Shown piece by piece: positions 35,231-47,779 of a DNA stretch of 64,000 bases; position 1 is the stretch's first letter; each line of letters begins with the position of its first letter. The position numbers and the translations under genes are program-made. The notes beneath the pieces are model-generated. The model did not search any database, was not told the origin of the DNA, and saw only the letters and a list, made by a program, of their open reading frames with translations. The stretch is from Ascaphus truei (lineage: Eukaryota > Chordata > Amphibia > Anura > Ascaphidae): positions 12,220,892 through 12,284,891 of the forward strand of contig CM071574.1 in NCBI GenBank assembly GCA_036426205.1, read 5' to 3'.

Positions 35231-36038
35231 TTAAGCCATAGGGTGCCATGGTCTTGAAATTGTAGATGGTTTTGGCCTCCATTTGCAGCTACAGCCTATT
35301 CCGATCCCCACCACGGGTCGAGGTGTTGGCTTGCAGGATCGGCATACATTTAAGTGACGAAAGACTATGTCGATGTTGTTTAAAGTGTCTCGCCACAGGG
35401 AGGAGTTTAAGGTCATCCTCAGTGTTTTGATCCAATAGTGCCTTTCTGATGGTTGACCTGTGGACGGCCATGTGTTCCTTGAACATCCGGCTCGTTTTGC
35501 CTTTATAATAAAGCCCGCAAGGGCATTTAATAAAACAGACAACGAATCGCGACTCACAGTTAATAGCAGTTTTAATGCCAATAGATTTCCCACTATGGGG
35601 ATGAGTGAAGGATTGGCCAGTCTGTAAGAAGCCGCAATTAATGCACCCGTGGCATTTATAGACACCGGGTTTCCTCTGAAGCCATGTTGTAGTATTTGCA
35701 TATTTGGCCGATGGGTCAGCTTGGACAAGCGAGTCCCTCAGGTTCCTACCCTGGCGATAACACATCCTCGGTGGCGTCCGACAAATATTCCCAATTTTGG
35801 GGTCATTAGCCAAAATGTTCCAATTCCTTCTTATACTACGTTTGATTTGATTGGAAGAAGTAGTATAAGTGCTACCGATATTCATGCAAGCTTTTTCGAT
35901 TTTTGCAACAGATGGTAAGAGTAGGGACCCCCTATCAACTGACCTTACTTTGGTAAGTGCCAGATTGACTTCTGATCTAGAGTATCCCCTATCCAGAAAC
36001 CTCTGAGCCATTTTCCACAAAGCTTCCTCAACCAGCAC
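35231..36038 (-). pseudogene. Penelope-like element C-terminal region with GIY-YIG endonuclease domain
   Basis: The frame starting at 36038 begins with the end of the reverse-transcriptase thumb region (GYSRSEVNLAL). It then has a Cys-rich finger (CHGCINCGF) and the nuclease core FVVCFIKCPCGLYYKGKTSR, followed by FKEHMAVHRSTI. The CPCGLYYxGKTSR stretch corresponds to the GIY-YIG motif of Penelope-type elements. The frame differs from that of the upstream RT segment and a shift near 35.3-35.7 kb moves the tail to another frame, so the protein is broken. Confidence 0.85.
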
Positions 36039-37470
36039 GGGTCACTGGTGATGCGTTTGACCCTTAGCATCTGTGAATAGGAAAGGCCACGTTTAAGTGA
36101 CTCTGGGTGGTGACTCATTGCACACAACAGTGTATTTTTGTCTTTTGGTTTCTGAAAAATCTCAGTAGCTGGTAGTCCATTTTTCTTATAAACCACTGTA
36201 TCAAGGAAAGGAGTTCGATCCATATTGTAATTAACAGTAAACCGTATTGTGGACGTATCGCGTTCAGATGTGAAATTAACTGCAGAAGCTCGTCCTCCTG
36301 CCCTCCCCAAATCAGGAAAATGTCATCAATGTAGCGAGTCTAATGGACAATCTTGCTGGCAAAGGGGGCATCATTGAGTAGGTGTAACTGTTCGTAACTA
36401 TCCATAAATAGATTTGCGTAGGCCGGAGCCATATTGGAACCCATTTCTGTTCCTGTTTGTTGGAGGAAGAAGTCACGCTCAAATCGGAAAAAAAAATTAT
36501 GCAAAATTACGTCGATCAAAAGGAGGACAAATTCAATAGGTGGGCCATCATATCCATCTAGGTTAGAGAAATGTTCCCGGATTGCCTCCAGTCCCTCCCC
36601 ATGTGGGATGTTGGTATAGAGACTGGAGACATCCAACGTAACCAGGAACATATTAGTAATGTCAAAAGAAATCATGCCTAGTTTATTAATAAAGGCCGTG
36701 GTGTCCTTGACGAATGATGTCATCTTAACAACCATTGGTTGCAACAGGAAATCCACGTATTGGGAAAGTGGATGACAAAGTGATTCCATTGCTGGTCGGT
36801 ATGCCTGGTGGGTTGATGATAGACTTATGTACTTTGGGAAGTACATAAATCACTGGTACTATAGGGTGGTCCTGAGACAAAAAAGTACTTGTTTCCTCTG
36901 AAATCCAAGAATCATTCACTCCAAGGCGAATGATGGAGTCTATTTCATTTTTGTAGACCATTGTAGGATCCTTTGGCAGTTTTTTATAATAATTGGTTTC
37001 CAACAATTGTCTCTCAATCTGTGCCCTATAGTTGGAGTAATCCATCACCACGATCCCCCCACCTTTATCAGCCGTTTGATGATGATCTTATCATTGGCCT
37101 TCAGGGATTTGATGGCTTGTTTCTCTTCCACTGAGAGATTTGAAAAACTTATTTTATGATTCTTGATGTATTTCCGAGTGTCATTACCCAGGAGTCCCAT
37201 GAAGGTGGTAATACTATGATTAACCACAATGGGATCAAACATACTCTTGGCTTTGAATTTGTTATCAGCAAACTTCATCTTGTTGTTATCAATTTCTGCT
37301 ACCTCTGCTCTGGAGAAGAAATATTTTAATCTTAACTGACGATCAAGTCTAAACATATCTACTTCCCAGCGAAAAGAGTCATGTGAGGTAGTTGGAACAA
37401 AAGACAATCCTTTGTGGAGTATACTGATGTCTGCAGAAGTAAGGGAATAGGGAGATAGATTGTAGATCAC
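36038..37470 (-). pseudogene. Penelope-like reverse transcriptase, frameshifted
   Basis: Successive minus-strand segments read IIIKRLIKVGG near 37.05 kb, VIYVLPKVHKSIINPPG (36.8 kb), VTLDVSSLYTNIPHGEG (36.6 kb), QQTGTEMGSNMAPAYANL (36.4 kb) and the catalytic RYIDDIFLIW at about 36.33 kb. These are the conserved fingers and palm motifs of Penelope-type RT. Segments starting at 37470, 37051, 36846 and 36310 alternate between two frames, so at least three shifts have occurred, and a TAG sits just before the YIDD motif. Confidence 0.85.
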
Positions 37471-38239
37471 TTCCTCCTCGGGTGTCCTCTCTCCCTCTTG
37501 GCTTCTCTTTCCAGGTATCTTGCTCTTCCCAGCACCTCTCCTGACCGCTCTCCTATGTCGTAGTCTGGGATGGGTGGCTTGTGCGAGCTCACCGTGCCCC
37601 CACCTAAAAAAGAAGAAAAAAGCTGTATGGAAATCCTTGGAGTATCACATATAAATGTAAAGAAATATGGTCAAATAATGACTACACCACTATCCACCAT
37701 TAGTCGAATAGCTGGATGGAGTTCCACTTCTGGATTAGTAACAACTCCCACTGGCAAGTGTCCAGACATATATGCATCAATGTGGACAAATAAGAGGGTG
37801 TACAAGAGTAATGTTACTCACATCTGTATGGTCTTCTGTGTGATATTTCTCCATACACTAGGTGTGTGCTTCCGTTTTTCCACGAAATCCAAACAGATAG
37901 GCAAAGGAAAGTTGGAGCACCACTATGAACAGTGAAAAAAAGGACAAAACTGCAAGAGAGTATGTCCCATAAAATAAATGTGTACCTTCAGGGGCATCAG
38001 AGAAATCTGTATCGCTCGTATTGTAGCCGACACCTATCCCTGGGGTCTTCTTGGGATGGGAATAGGCTCTTCTCTGCCCTCCACATCCTGTGCCGGGTTC
38101 GTGTAGTCCAAGGAGCCACCTGTATACCCGCTTGTCTTGGTAATCGCTAGTGACCTGCTTGAGTTTTTCACGTTTGTACTTTGTGAGACTATCACGATGC
38201 AGATCAATGGTCGTTTGAATTTTGTTGGTCCAGTCTAGT

Positions 38240-38668
38240 CTAGTCTAGTGTCTCACTGTGTCTATCAGTGATCACTTGTATCTCTCTCTTAATGCGTGTG
38301 ATTTCTTTACTGGACTGTTCAATTACCAAGATCATTAGGTCATAGGAACATTTATTAAGAATCCCTATCCACTTTCTGCAGAAATCGGTATCTGTCCGTC
38401 CAATCATAGGTTGTTTTTTTATGCAAAACCCCCTAGGTATAAGCTTCTTTCTGTGATAATGTGACAAAGTCACCCCATGAATGTAGAAATCTACCTCTCG
38501 TATTTTTAATTTGATAAGGTCATTATAGATATCTGACGCTTTATCAGAGCCTAAGGCAGCCTCAAAGGTCTCAGTAAATCTGATCTTGGCAATGTCAGCT
38601 TCACTATAACTGACACTATCTGAGATAGTAGAAAAAATTCCAGTAATGTCTGTAAAATCTTCCATCAT
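38240..38668 (-). pseudogene. Penelope-like element N-terminal frame
   Basis: A 142-residue frame starts MMEDFTDITGIF and contains IKREIQVITDRHSETLD near its end. It is rich in charged residues, has no recognised domain, and lies directly upstream of the RT segments on the same strand inside the terminal repeats. It is best read as the 5' coding part of the element. A tandem GTCTAGTCTAGTCTAG expansion at about 38.23 kb and unrelated-looking sequence at 37.6-38.2 kb separate it from the RT. Confidence 0.6.
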
Positions 38669-38885
38669 ACACAGTCACTTGGTTAAAAGAGTAACGGAGA
38701 GTAATCACAAGTAATGAAAAATGTAAGTGACACTCCAAACGGGCAAGGATGTCACAAAGGTAAAAATATAGTTGGGTGCTCATCTCATAGTGAGAAATAA
38801 ATAATAAACAAGGACAGATGGCACTCACAGAAAGATAAAGATAGGTGCTTATCCCTTACAGTATGTATTGAATAGGTAACAAGTT

Positions 38886-39150
38886 TCCTTACCAGACAGA
38901 CTAGGAATTCCAGGACCATGCAGCAAGAAAAGAGACAGCATAGTAAAGTTCCAAAAAGATGTATTCAAAGGCACAATCAACCGACGTTTCGGTCCCAACA
39001 ACAGAACCTTTCTCAAGGGAGTGCTCATAACCTATGTGACAACAACCACCATTATATACCCACACTCAAACTATCCACCACATGTGATAGGCTAAAAACC
39101 TACTCCACCTATCCAGCACAGCTGTCTGCATTTTCGTCTGGATGAGAGGA
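38886..39150 (-). repeat. Penelope-like terminal repeat, right copy
   Basis: It is a direct copy of the 34372-34648 repeat with a modest number of substitutions and small indels. The same hammerhead-like layout is at 39017-38983. With the left copy it brackets the reverse-transcriptase region. Confidence 0.8.
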
Positions 39151-39215
39151 ACAGCCTAAAATCTAATGGGTATAGGGCTTACCCCTTTCATTACAAAAAG
39201 TTACATGTCATACAA

Positions 39216-39253
<38 letters not shown>
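39216..39253. repeat. TA microsatellite
   Basis: About 17 TA units just outside the right terminal repeat of the Penelope-like element. Confidence 0.85.
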
Positions 39254-39256
<3 letters not shown>

Positions 39257-40071
39257 AATTACTATTAAGTACTGCACTGTATGGCTGTACAATAATGTAT
39301 ATCTGTGCACACCTCAACAATATAAATTAATATTTCATTTGTATTAACGTACAATAAAAATAAATTAAGGAAGGACCGTATAAATAATGGAAAAAGATCA
39401 TAAGTGTTAAAAGGTTACATTTCTAAATATTATAACAAGATTTGAATTAGCTTTTGGAAATGCGTTAATAACGCGGGTTAAAGTTTGACCAATGCGCATG
39501 TGCAGTGTATTGGAGAACGTGTCTCTGAGGCATGAAAATCCCTGTTAATTGTGCTGCAACTTTTATGAACAGACGTTAATATTGCATCTCATTAGCTTTT
39601 AGGATACTCGTTAAAATGAAGAAAAATAACGTAAATTCCCAATTTCGATAACGTGCATTATTAACGCAAAAATAATGCACTTCTGTGGGTCTTTCCCTTA
39701 ACCTTGTACCATACTTGGGGTGATCCAGGGTGGCTTTTACTCCGCTTATATACTCAGGGAAGTAGGAAGATAATGTTTGTTCTGTTAGAACCCCAATTAA
39801 AACAGACACCGACATAAAATTGACAATACCACGATTGGATTGTTGGGAAAGTAGAAATCTTATCTCTTCACAGGTAAAATATTAATACGGTTATTGGTGA
39901 AATGTTGTTTTAAACAATTATGTGATTATCTATCCCAACGAGGCACTAATTGTGTTGCAATATTGCAACTGATGTTTTCATAAGATACTGTTCATATTTG
40001 TAACAAAGACAGAGTAATCCGATCATGAGAATAATTACTTAATCATCTTTTATTGTTTTTGTTTTGCTTAG

Positions 40072-40227
40072 ACCAAGACGCACCCAGAAGCCACTATTGA
40101 GACGTTTTCAGCTGCTAGAAACACAGGGGTTATTCAAATGAGGATCAAGAATGCCAACATGCAACATGATAGGCTGCATCAGACGAAATCCATGGTCTTC
40201 ACGGACTCTGGGGAGGTCCCTAAGCCA
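40072..40227 (+). CDS. ARHGAP15: ARHGAP15 N-terminal exon
   Basis: This 156 bp exon is open for 52 codons, with acceptor TTGCTTAG ending at 40071 and donor GTAAGG at 40228, both phase 0. It contains GVIQMRIKNANMQHDRL followed by HQTKSMVFTDSGEVPKP. Human ARHGAP15 has the very similar VQMRIKNANSHHDRL and SKSMILTD near its N-terminus, so the assignment is firm. ARHGAP15 is a GAP acting mainly on Rac1, recruited to membranes by its PH domain. This exon lies before the PH domain. The PH and RhoGAP exons are not in the window, as expected for a gene with very long introns in other vertebrates. In this genome the reading frame can continue 5' into the WW exon rather than starting here. Confidence 0.93.
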
Positions 40228-43010
40228 GTAAGGAGCCTTTTATAATTAACAGTTTTATATGAATATTTTTACAGCTTTGGAGTCCTGCCGATTCCTGAGA
40301 CACTTACCGGTCTACTTACCAGTGTTCGCCTCCCCTTTCGGGAATTCAATATGGCCACTAAATGTTGCAGGTCTAAATAGCCATTAGAAAGCTACAATGT
40401 CATAGTTTTCAGCTTCCTATTGGACAGTCATTTAAATGCCCTAAGGAAACATTGGTAACTAAACCAGTCATAATCTCACAGAGCCAGGTGCCCCTGGCTC
40501 TAAACAAAGTGGGTACGGATTAATGTGCTGAGATTTCTGCTTTAATTTCCAATCTCTCACTATATAAAGGTGGCATGAGAGTAGTTTAATTTAATGTTTT
40601 TAGGTTCCAAAATATACTGGTCCATATTATTCTGCCATAAGACACCTTCCAGCGCTGGTAGACAGTTTATGGCACATTCAAGTGAATTTCTTCTGCTTAC
40701 GACAAAAGACTGCTTAATAAACATGGGCAACAGTATGTTTGGGCAAAGGATAAAGCTGGATGCGAGACCTAAATGTTTTCTACTCACAAAGTCTAGTAAA
40801 TTAGAAATAACGAGACCACTCCCTAGTGTTTGCCCTTCAAAGAACAGAGCTGTTATACCCAGATATGCAATGCAGAATGCAAAAAAAAAAAACTTTTAAT
40901 ATGGTGACATTTTATATGTTGGCTTAACAATGTAAGCAAAAGCCTATGGTGTTTATGAAATATTATACTTTAGATAAAGTGCAGAATAATACATTCTTTA
41001 TTGCTTCTTTTACTAGAAATAGTGTTGGCAGGAGATATATTTCACTGTCAACCCTGGACTTTAAATAATCACACATACTGTATCAAATTGTCTGATAAAT
41101 CTTCTCCTTTCATATCTGCTTTATTATGTTGGTTGATAGTATCAGTTTCCAAATGAGTCTACTATGATGTTGCAAAATACTGCACGCCATACCGACTTCT
41201 TGTTATTATTCTACATTTATAAGGTGCCAACGGGCAGGTTCCACCGTGCAGTTCAGTTAGGATAGAGGCAAAGCTATAGTAAAATATTACCAAGAAGACA
41301 AATACTAATTCATCATTCAAAATCAATCATATTTTCAGGGGGGGGGGGGGGGAGATGCTGATGATAGTAGTTTTATTTCTACTTACAATGTGTTATTGTG
41401 AAAAGTGTATTTGATTCATATCTATCAAGCAGTGTTGCCCAACAGTATCATACCTTTGAAAAAGTTTAAAAGTTAAGTATATTTAATGAAGCCTAACATA
41501 TTTTATTGCCTGTGTTTAACAAAAGGCACTATGCTGCCGTTGTTTTTGACAAGCATGAAAACATCACAGCATGAGACTGCAAAAGGAATTATGTAGAGAA
41601 ATTACAAGTGATCCATCTCGCAATGAATTATCCACCTCAATAGCCTGCAGAACTCAGCTACCAATTAACACCTACTTTATTACATGTTGGGATGTACTTA
41701 ATAACTTTCATGTGTTTATGCACTATTACCTTGACTGATGCCTCTTGTACAATTAGGCATAATTGGCATATCAATATGCAAAAGTTAAAAGGATTAACCC
41801 TCTTAAAACTAATGAGCATTTCTGTATCCAGCTGCTAAATGAGACAAAATTAGCATTTTTCACTTTTGGGTAGGATTTTATCATGCAGTTTCTCATTGTT
41901 GATATTACCTTGTTATATAAGTTCAGTTTTGGCAAAATCTACAGGACAATTATAGCCAAATTAGTTTTAAAAAAAGTTCCCTGCAAAGCAATGAAAAGGA
42001 TAGCGACTTTACCCAAGTCCCAACAATACCTTCGTCATTAGTGGAGATGGAACATTTATGGATTTTTTTGCCAATAACACTGAAACTGTTAATAGCTATA
42101 TGTTATGTTATCAAGAAAACCTGACACATTATTGCTACATTGGACGCCAGATGTAATGCCTACTCTGTTTCATTATTTTTGGCAAACATAGAATGTATTT
42201 TTCCATACAAACAGTCTGAGGTGAAATGCAGCAACAAACATTAATATGCTGTCACGCTGCTTCATAGTATAGAGATAAAGGGCTGGTTTAAATTTAAGAT
42301 CTCCCCCTGCGGTTGGCAAAACTGTCATGACAATTACCATGTCCAGGATAGGAATATTACATGTATATGGGCTCCTGCAGTATGTTAAGAGTAGGAATGC
42401 TAAGGAAAGATTAGAATGATTATTATCGTCATGTATTTATAATGTGCCAACATGTTCCAGCACAGTGCAGTATAATGGAGGAGAAAGAATAACAGGCATA
42501 ACAAACAGATTAGCATCCATTTACTTATGTTAACGTAATAGGTCAGGAGGTCCTTACGCCAAGGTCAGGATAAATGAGATACAGTATCTGTGACTAGAGC
42601 TGCACATGGAGGGGAGAAGGTTATCAAAGTGAGAAATATAGTACAAGTTCACATATAGTATGCAACCTGCTGATTTGAGAGGACAATATTTCCATACTTT
42701 GTATAGCACATTTGTAACACAATACATACTGTACAGCTCCCTCCTCGTATCGCAGTTGGCTACAGTTTCAGTTGCTAAATAGTTATTGAAGTGCTTTCAT
42801 CTTTTAAAATGTTTTGCCTTTCTCACAGTCTGGAAACATGTAAGTACATACTGTAGAAGCCAAACATGCATTACTTTGAAGAAGTTACTGTTGGTCATTG
42901 TGAGCAAACATACTGTACTTCTGCTTGACTTGGTAATATTCATGTTCCTTCCTTACAGAGGTATACAGTATGGCAGGTGATCTGCGTCACGCTCCAAGTC
43001 CCAGTGTTTT
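40228..43010. other. ARHGAP15 intron, AT-rich, possible conserved non-coding block
   Basis: No repeats were recognised apart from a G homopolymer at 41339-41353. The stretch at about 41.52-41.93 kb is free of repeats and dense in homeodomain-like ATTA and TAAT cores and an octamer-like ATATGCAAAAG. It is a candidate enhancer only. Confidence 0.35.
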
Positions 43011-43012
43011 TG

Positions 43013-43013
<1 letters not shown>

Positions 43014-43088
<75 letters not shown>
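43014..43088. repeat. TA microsatellite
   Basis: An uninterrupted run of about 37 TA units in the ARHGAP15 intron. Confidence 0.9.
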
Positions 43089-43092
<4 letters not shown>

Positions 43093-43862
43093 TTGGAATA
43101 TGTGCCTCTTAACATGTGTTGGGTACATTGCCTTTATATATATTTATACCCATTACTCTGCTTGTCAGAAAGTTATGAGTTTTAAGAGTATTTACTGTAC
43201 TCCCATGAAACAATATAATGTATTAATTTATGTTTCCTAATGTAATTTCTACTCCATTTCCGTGTCATTTTAAACACTAAATAACTCTTAAATCAGCAGT
43301 ATGCGTTGATTGCCGTTTTTATCTTCTTTTTTCTCCTTTAGCTTATTTTAAGAGAATTCCAACCCTTTCCAAACTGTTTTAATTTAATAAAATCTATTGC
43401 TTTGTACAGGAGATAGAAGCGGCTGAAATATAAATTGTCCGGGAGGTTCAAATGGAGCTCTCCTCAGAGCCAGTGCAGTCTAAAGGGTACCATGGTAACA
43501 TCAGAAGCTGTAGATTAAGATTTCTAATGCGTGAAAACATAAATAAAAAGACGAGGACAGGCTCAGAGGCAAGATACTAACATTAAATGAGAGAAACTCA
43601 TACAGGCTTGTGGGGGGATTGTTCCTTTAACATTATCTGCCCAAGAAAGTGCATGAAATGTATTAAACAGACATGTGTGTTACACGTGAGGCAGATATTG
43701 ATTGAGGCTATACAGTATTTGATAAATGTCATGCACAAGGTGTTTGTTTTTAAATGATTTCTGATTTGAACATTGCCCCATAGCCTTGGTCACATTGCAG
43801 ATCCCACAAGTAGAGGAAGCTTTCCATCAAAGATGAATAAGCTTGGAGGTGAAACACATTAA

Positions 43863-44130
43863 AGGCAGGCCTTCTCAACTCCAGTCCCCAAGACCCCCCC
43901 AAACAGGTCAGGTTTTCAGTATGTCCCAGCTTCAGCACAGGTGGCTCAGTTGCAGAGCCTGCTTCAGCATAGGCGGCTCAATCAGTGGCTCAGTCAAAGA
44001 GTGTGCTGCTGAGCAACTCAACTGAACAACTGATTTAGCCACCTGTGTTGAAGCTGGGATATCCTAAAAACCTGACCTGTTGGAGGGGGGGGGGTTGTCT
44101 TGATTACTGAAGTTGAGAACTTCTACCCTA
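43863..44130. mobile_element. Palindromic hAT-like MITE (family 3), enlarged
   Basis: It has the CTCAACTCCAGTCCCCAAG left end, ACAGGTCAGGTTTTCAG arm and AAACCTGACCTGTTGGAG right arm. The centre contains a partly duplicated GCTTCAGCA/GGCTCA block, making it about 80 bp longer than the usual copy. Confidence 0.7.
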
Positions 44131-45344
44131 AAGTTAACATTAGGGAACAAATGGTCCACATTTGAAAAGAAATGGAGTCACTTCCTGAAAACTGGGTCTG
44201 AAAGAGTCAAAGTCACCTCAAATATAGAACACAAAGTCTTAGTAGCGAGTCACACAAACATGTTGGGCATATCCCATTTTCAACCAAAGCTAACATAGGA
44301 ACGTGACTGTATTGACTTGGTATTGTCATACGTATTTTAACTTTAGCTAATTTCAATTTGCGAATTCTGAACTGGAAAGGATTTAGGCCAAGGTAAAACA
44401 ATATGTATACTGTATATGATAGGTGTAGCAAAGTATGCACTTTAGTTTAGCTTTTACATTGATTTATTCATTCAATATGGAAACTACTGAAAACATTTTA
44501 AATGTAAAATATTACCAGGATGTAAAGGAAAACGTCAAAAGTTTTCAAACAAACGTGATTTAGAAATCTGATAATGATTCTAGCAAAGCTTTTTTAGCTG
44601 TCATTTTCCAACTGTATTTTGTCAAAACAATTGGTTACATCAGAAACGTGTATATACAGTATGTACAGTACAGTAATAGCAGTATTACTAGCATGACTAT
44701 GTCACCGTGAGATTTTGATCCAGTTCATGTTTGCTAATGGCAACTCATGTGCATTTTGGATCATAATAAACATTCATTTGACATCAGAATTGGAGATCCA
44801 GAACTACTAAAATCGCATGATGCCAACATGGCCTATTGATAATACTATAATCAAACTCTACTAGTGTCTGCTGTGTTACTCAGTGTTAATGAAAACCTCC
44901 GTAATGCTTTGACTGTAGTAAGTAAATATCTTATAATTAATTGTGAACACATATCGTGCATAGTCTTTTTTTGCCCTCTTTGTGATGAATTGAAAAAAAT
45001 ATATAATAGTCATTTTATGCTAAGCAAAAGCATAATTAAGCACTTAATATGAAAATCTAGTTACTCTACACAATTATAAAAGTAACGCTATCTGCCCCCA
45101 TAAAAAAAGATGAATGGAAAACAGTGACAAAGCTGATGTTATCTCAAATCACTTTTTTGTCAAATATATTTGTAATATTCCCTATTAAATGATCTTGGTA
45201 CCCTTGTCTGCAATGGAAAATATTAAATACATTTCCTAATCTACTTTTTATTGGTATTATTTCATGGATCACTACTATATATCCTTCTTAGACAGGACAG
45301 AAAAGTTATATATTTTTTAAATAATATACAGTAAATAAAATACC

Positions 45345-45582
45345 ACTTGTGGTGCATTTGGATGTCTCAGACAGGCCAGCAACTCTGTCTTTCCCCAATA
45401 TCGCTTAGCAAACAGTGCTTCCCGTGCAGCCAGGGATTCTGGGAAATTACACCATAGTGCGTCAGTCCTTACTTCTTATCCATTTTAACATGGACACCTA
45501 TATGTTTATGCCTGCCATAATTCACAGTTTGTCAACACAGTCTGGGTTAAAGAAGTGCATAGCCAGTAAACTACTCACAGAA
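45345..45582 (+). repeat. Fragment of the hammerhead repeat family ending at the cleavage site
   Basis: It carries the family landmarks CTCAGACAGGCCAGCAAC, CAGGGATTCTGGGAAATTA and the CATGGACACC region in the standard order. Similarity ends in CTCACAGA, which is where copies C and D have the stem I strand and cleavage site; no hammerhead core follows. On the minus strand the 5' end of this copy therefore coincides with the 5' end expected of self-cleaved RNA. Confidence 0.65.
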
Positions 45583-46243
45583 AGCATTTTTTTATGTAGT
45601 CCCGAGTAGAGTAGTTCTCCTTATGTGCTTGGATCACAAAGTGTTTGTGATCAAAGTGCTGTGTCTCTTTAGCCTGTCCTCCCGAAGTAAGACCTGGTCC
45701 ATTTCAGCCCCTTTGGTCTCAGGCTAAAAGGCCTCAGGGTCAGTTACTGTGCTGTCTTTTTCCCATGGAAGTCTGACACCCTCTTCCTGGATTCTTTAGT
45801 CAAAAGGCCAGACAAGAAGTCCAGGATCAGTGGCTTAATCAACCATAGTCTTTACTCTTGTGGAGTGACGGTGACCACAAACTGAAAACAAAACGATAAC
45901 TGCTCGTGCTCATTGCTCTGTATAAAACAGTGCATGTGAGCTGTGCCAGTGCACACCCAACCAAAAGGCCAGGGAATTTTTTTAAATGTCTCCACCCCTT
46001 AGCCAAAAGGCCCAGGGATTCAAGAAAATCCTTGAAGTCTGTGCTCCATGCCGATTTGTGCATCAAGGTGCAATACTCCGTCCATATCAACTGGGAGCAT
46101 CTCCCGGGATGGCGGAATGTGAACTCTGGCTCCATCATGGTCAGTCTCTCAGCCAGGCCAGAGTATCAAGTTCAATCAGGGTTGCTACCTTCTACTGAAG
46201 GTCAACACGGAGGGGGAAAAAAAATCCCTTACTTTGTGTGGCG

Positions 46244-46540
46244 TGGTGGTGTGGCGGCGTCTCCCGGCATCCTGCTGCAATTCCCTCTCCAACTACGAGA
46301 ACATGGCTGCGTCAAATGATGCCGCGTTGCCATGGCAACCAGATGCAACATGATGCTGCGCATCATTGCCATGGCAACATGACGCCACATAACGTCATGA
46401 CGTCATTTAGCGTCTGGTTACCATGGCAACGCGGCCTCATATGAAGCCGCGCAGCCATGTTCACTGCAGTTGGAGGGGGAAATTGCAGGAGAATAATGGA
46501 GAATGCCCGAGACGCCGCCGCACCACACTGCCACCCAGAG
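46244..46540. repeat. Foldback element of about 300 bp
   Basis: GGCGGCGTCTCCCGGCATCC and the GAACATGGCTGCG stretch on the left match the reverse complement of CGCAGCCATGTTCACTGCAG and ATGCCCGAGACGCCGCCGC on the right. The centre is rich in GTTGCCATGGCAAC, itself a palindrome resembling a RFX-type X-box, occurring several times. Confidence 0.75.
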
Positions 46541-47120
46541 ATTGACGATGGCAACTCGTAGTCCGGAGGTAAATGTTGAAATCCGGAGTCCTAAAGAGGT
46601 GGCAACCCTTAGTGCAATCATTCACTGGACAGATATACACTGGATCTTAGCACACAGGCAGAGAAACTACAGCTTTTTTTTTATTCCCTCCCCCGTGAAC
46701 TCAAGCTGCTTCAGCGGCTTGGGTGCTCTTGCTTGAGACTGTGCTCCCGAAGTCGAACAAGTCCTGTTACTCCTTCCAAGGATCTTCAGGAAGCTCAGTG
46801 GGCTCTTTACGCCATCCTCCATCAGGGTTCTGGACGTCCTCCGTTTCTTTCCTTTGGCCAGAAGGCCCGCGAGAAAGTCCAAGACTTTGATGTCCGGCCG
46901 GAGCCTACTCATTCAGTTCGTTTTCTCTCCAATGAGAGATGGTGTGTAGCCGTGCATAACTGCATCTCCACATGTCCTCCGCACACACAAATACAAAGAT
47001 AGTGCTATGTGTAAAGTGGGTGCACTGCTACAGTGACCATAGCAGGACACCAAGTGCTGCATGTCTGTGCCGGAGCACCCCAGCCCTGATGGGCCGGGAT
47101 GGTTAGAAAATGTTGTCCCC

Positions 47121-47760
47121 TGTAATAGGGGAGTAATCCCTGTTCAAGTAATGTGCCTTTAATCTAGCAGTGTGGTGGTTAACTGCTGGTAGTCAATTAA
47201 TAAACACCACCTGCCTGATCTAGATTGCTTACAAAAGCCTGTCTGTTGAGACAGGAAGTGACTCCTAGCTTGAATGAGAGCTGACCTTTGGAGAGACAGA
47301 GGAGTGTTCTTGAGTCTCTCAGGAGGAGGACTGACCAAGAGAACACACATCTCTGGAGCTGATCGGTCTTGAGCTTGCCCAGCAATAGCTGATTGCAAGA
47401 CACCAAATAAGACTCTAAACCTGGATGCTGATATTTTCTGTGCACGCACGGGTGGGTTCCAGGAGAGCAGAGAAGCTTACTACAGCAAGAAACAGATAAG
47501 ACTTTCATTATAAGAGACTGCTTATATCTGCTTATTTATGCTATATGTTTTGGGGCTGCGAGACATGCTTGACTTAGGAGGTGTGAATTGAATTGATGGT
47601 AATTTCACTAGAGATACTCCAAGTGAATAGAGCTTTGCCCCCCCACCCCCCCCTGTGTTTGGATGATTTCTTGATGAAAAGGAAAAGGCACAAAAAGCTT
47701 CATTATAATTTCACCTTATAAAAGCCTCCAATTGTGTACCTCTGTGAACGTCAGTCTACA
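47121..47760 (+). repeat. 5' LTR
   Basis: It starts TGTAATAGGG and ends GTCTACA. It contains CACCACCTGCCTGATCTAG, an AATAAACACC signal and the segment TATAAAAGCCTCCAATTGTG near its 3' end. It pairs along its whole length with 51256-51901. Confidence 0.9.
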
Positions 47761-47762
47761 TA

Positions 47763-47779
47763 TGGTGTCCGAAGTGGGA
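47763..47779 (+). promoter_or_regulatory. Primer binding site, tRNA-Leu type
   Basis: TGGTGTCCGAAGTGGGA starts two bases after the 5' LTR. It is complementary to the 3' end of vertebrate tRNA-Leu (ending ...CTGACACCA) with one mismatch, so tRNA-Leu is the likely primer for minus-strand synthesis. Confidence 0.8.

Larger units (their letters stand above)
34372..39150 (-). mobile_element. Penelope-like retroelement, degenerate, with direct terminal repeats
   Basis: The element encodes, on the minus strand, an N-terminal frame, a Penelope-class reverse transcriptase with YIDD, and a C-terminal GIY-YIG endonuclease region. It is bounded by two similar direct repeats of about 270 bp (34372-34648 and 38886-39150). 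Direct pseudo-LTRs and a GIY-YIG nuclease are hallmarks of Penelope-like elements. The coding frames are broken by several frameshifts and at least one stop, so it is not autonomous. It lies in the ARHGAP15 intron between the WW exon and the exon at 40072, antisense to the gene. Features recall the Neptune group, but this was not tested by phylogeny. Confidence 0.85.

Noticed and set aside
37570..38150. Plus-strand frames of 121 and 72 codons
   Set aside because: They lie antisense within the Penelope-like element, with no recognisable protein similarity.
40594..40899. 101-codon plus-strand frame downstream of the ARHGAP15 exon
   Set aside because: No similarity to the ARHGAP15 PH region and it ends in a poly-A-coded lysine run; treated as intron.
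42940..43240. Tyr-Ile repeat frames
   Set aside because: Translation of the TA microsatellite.
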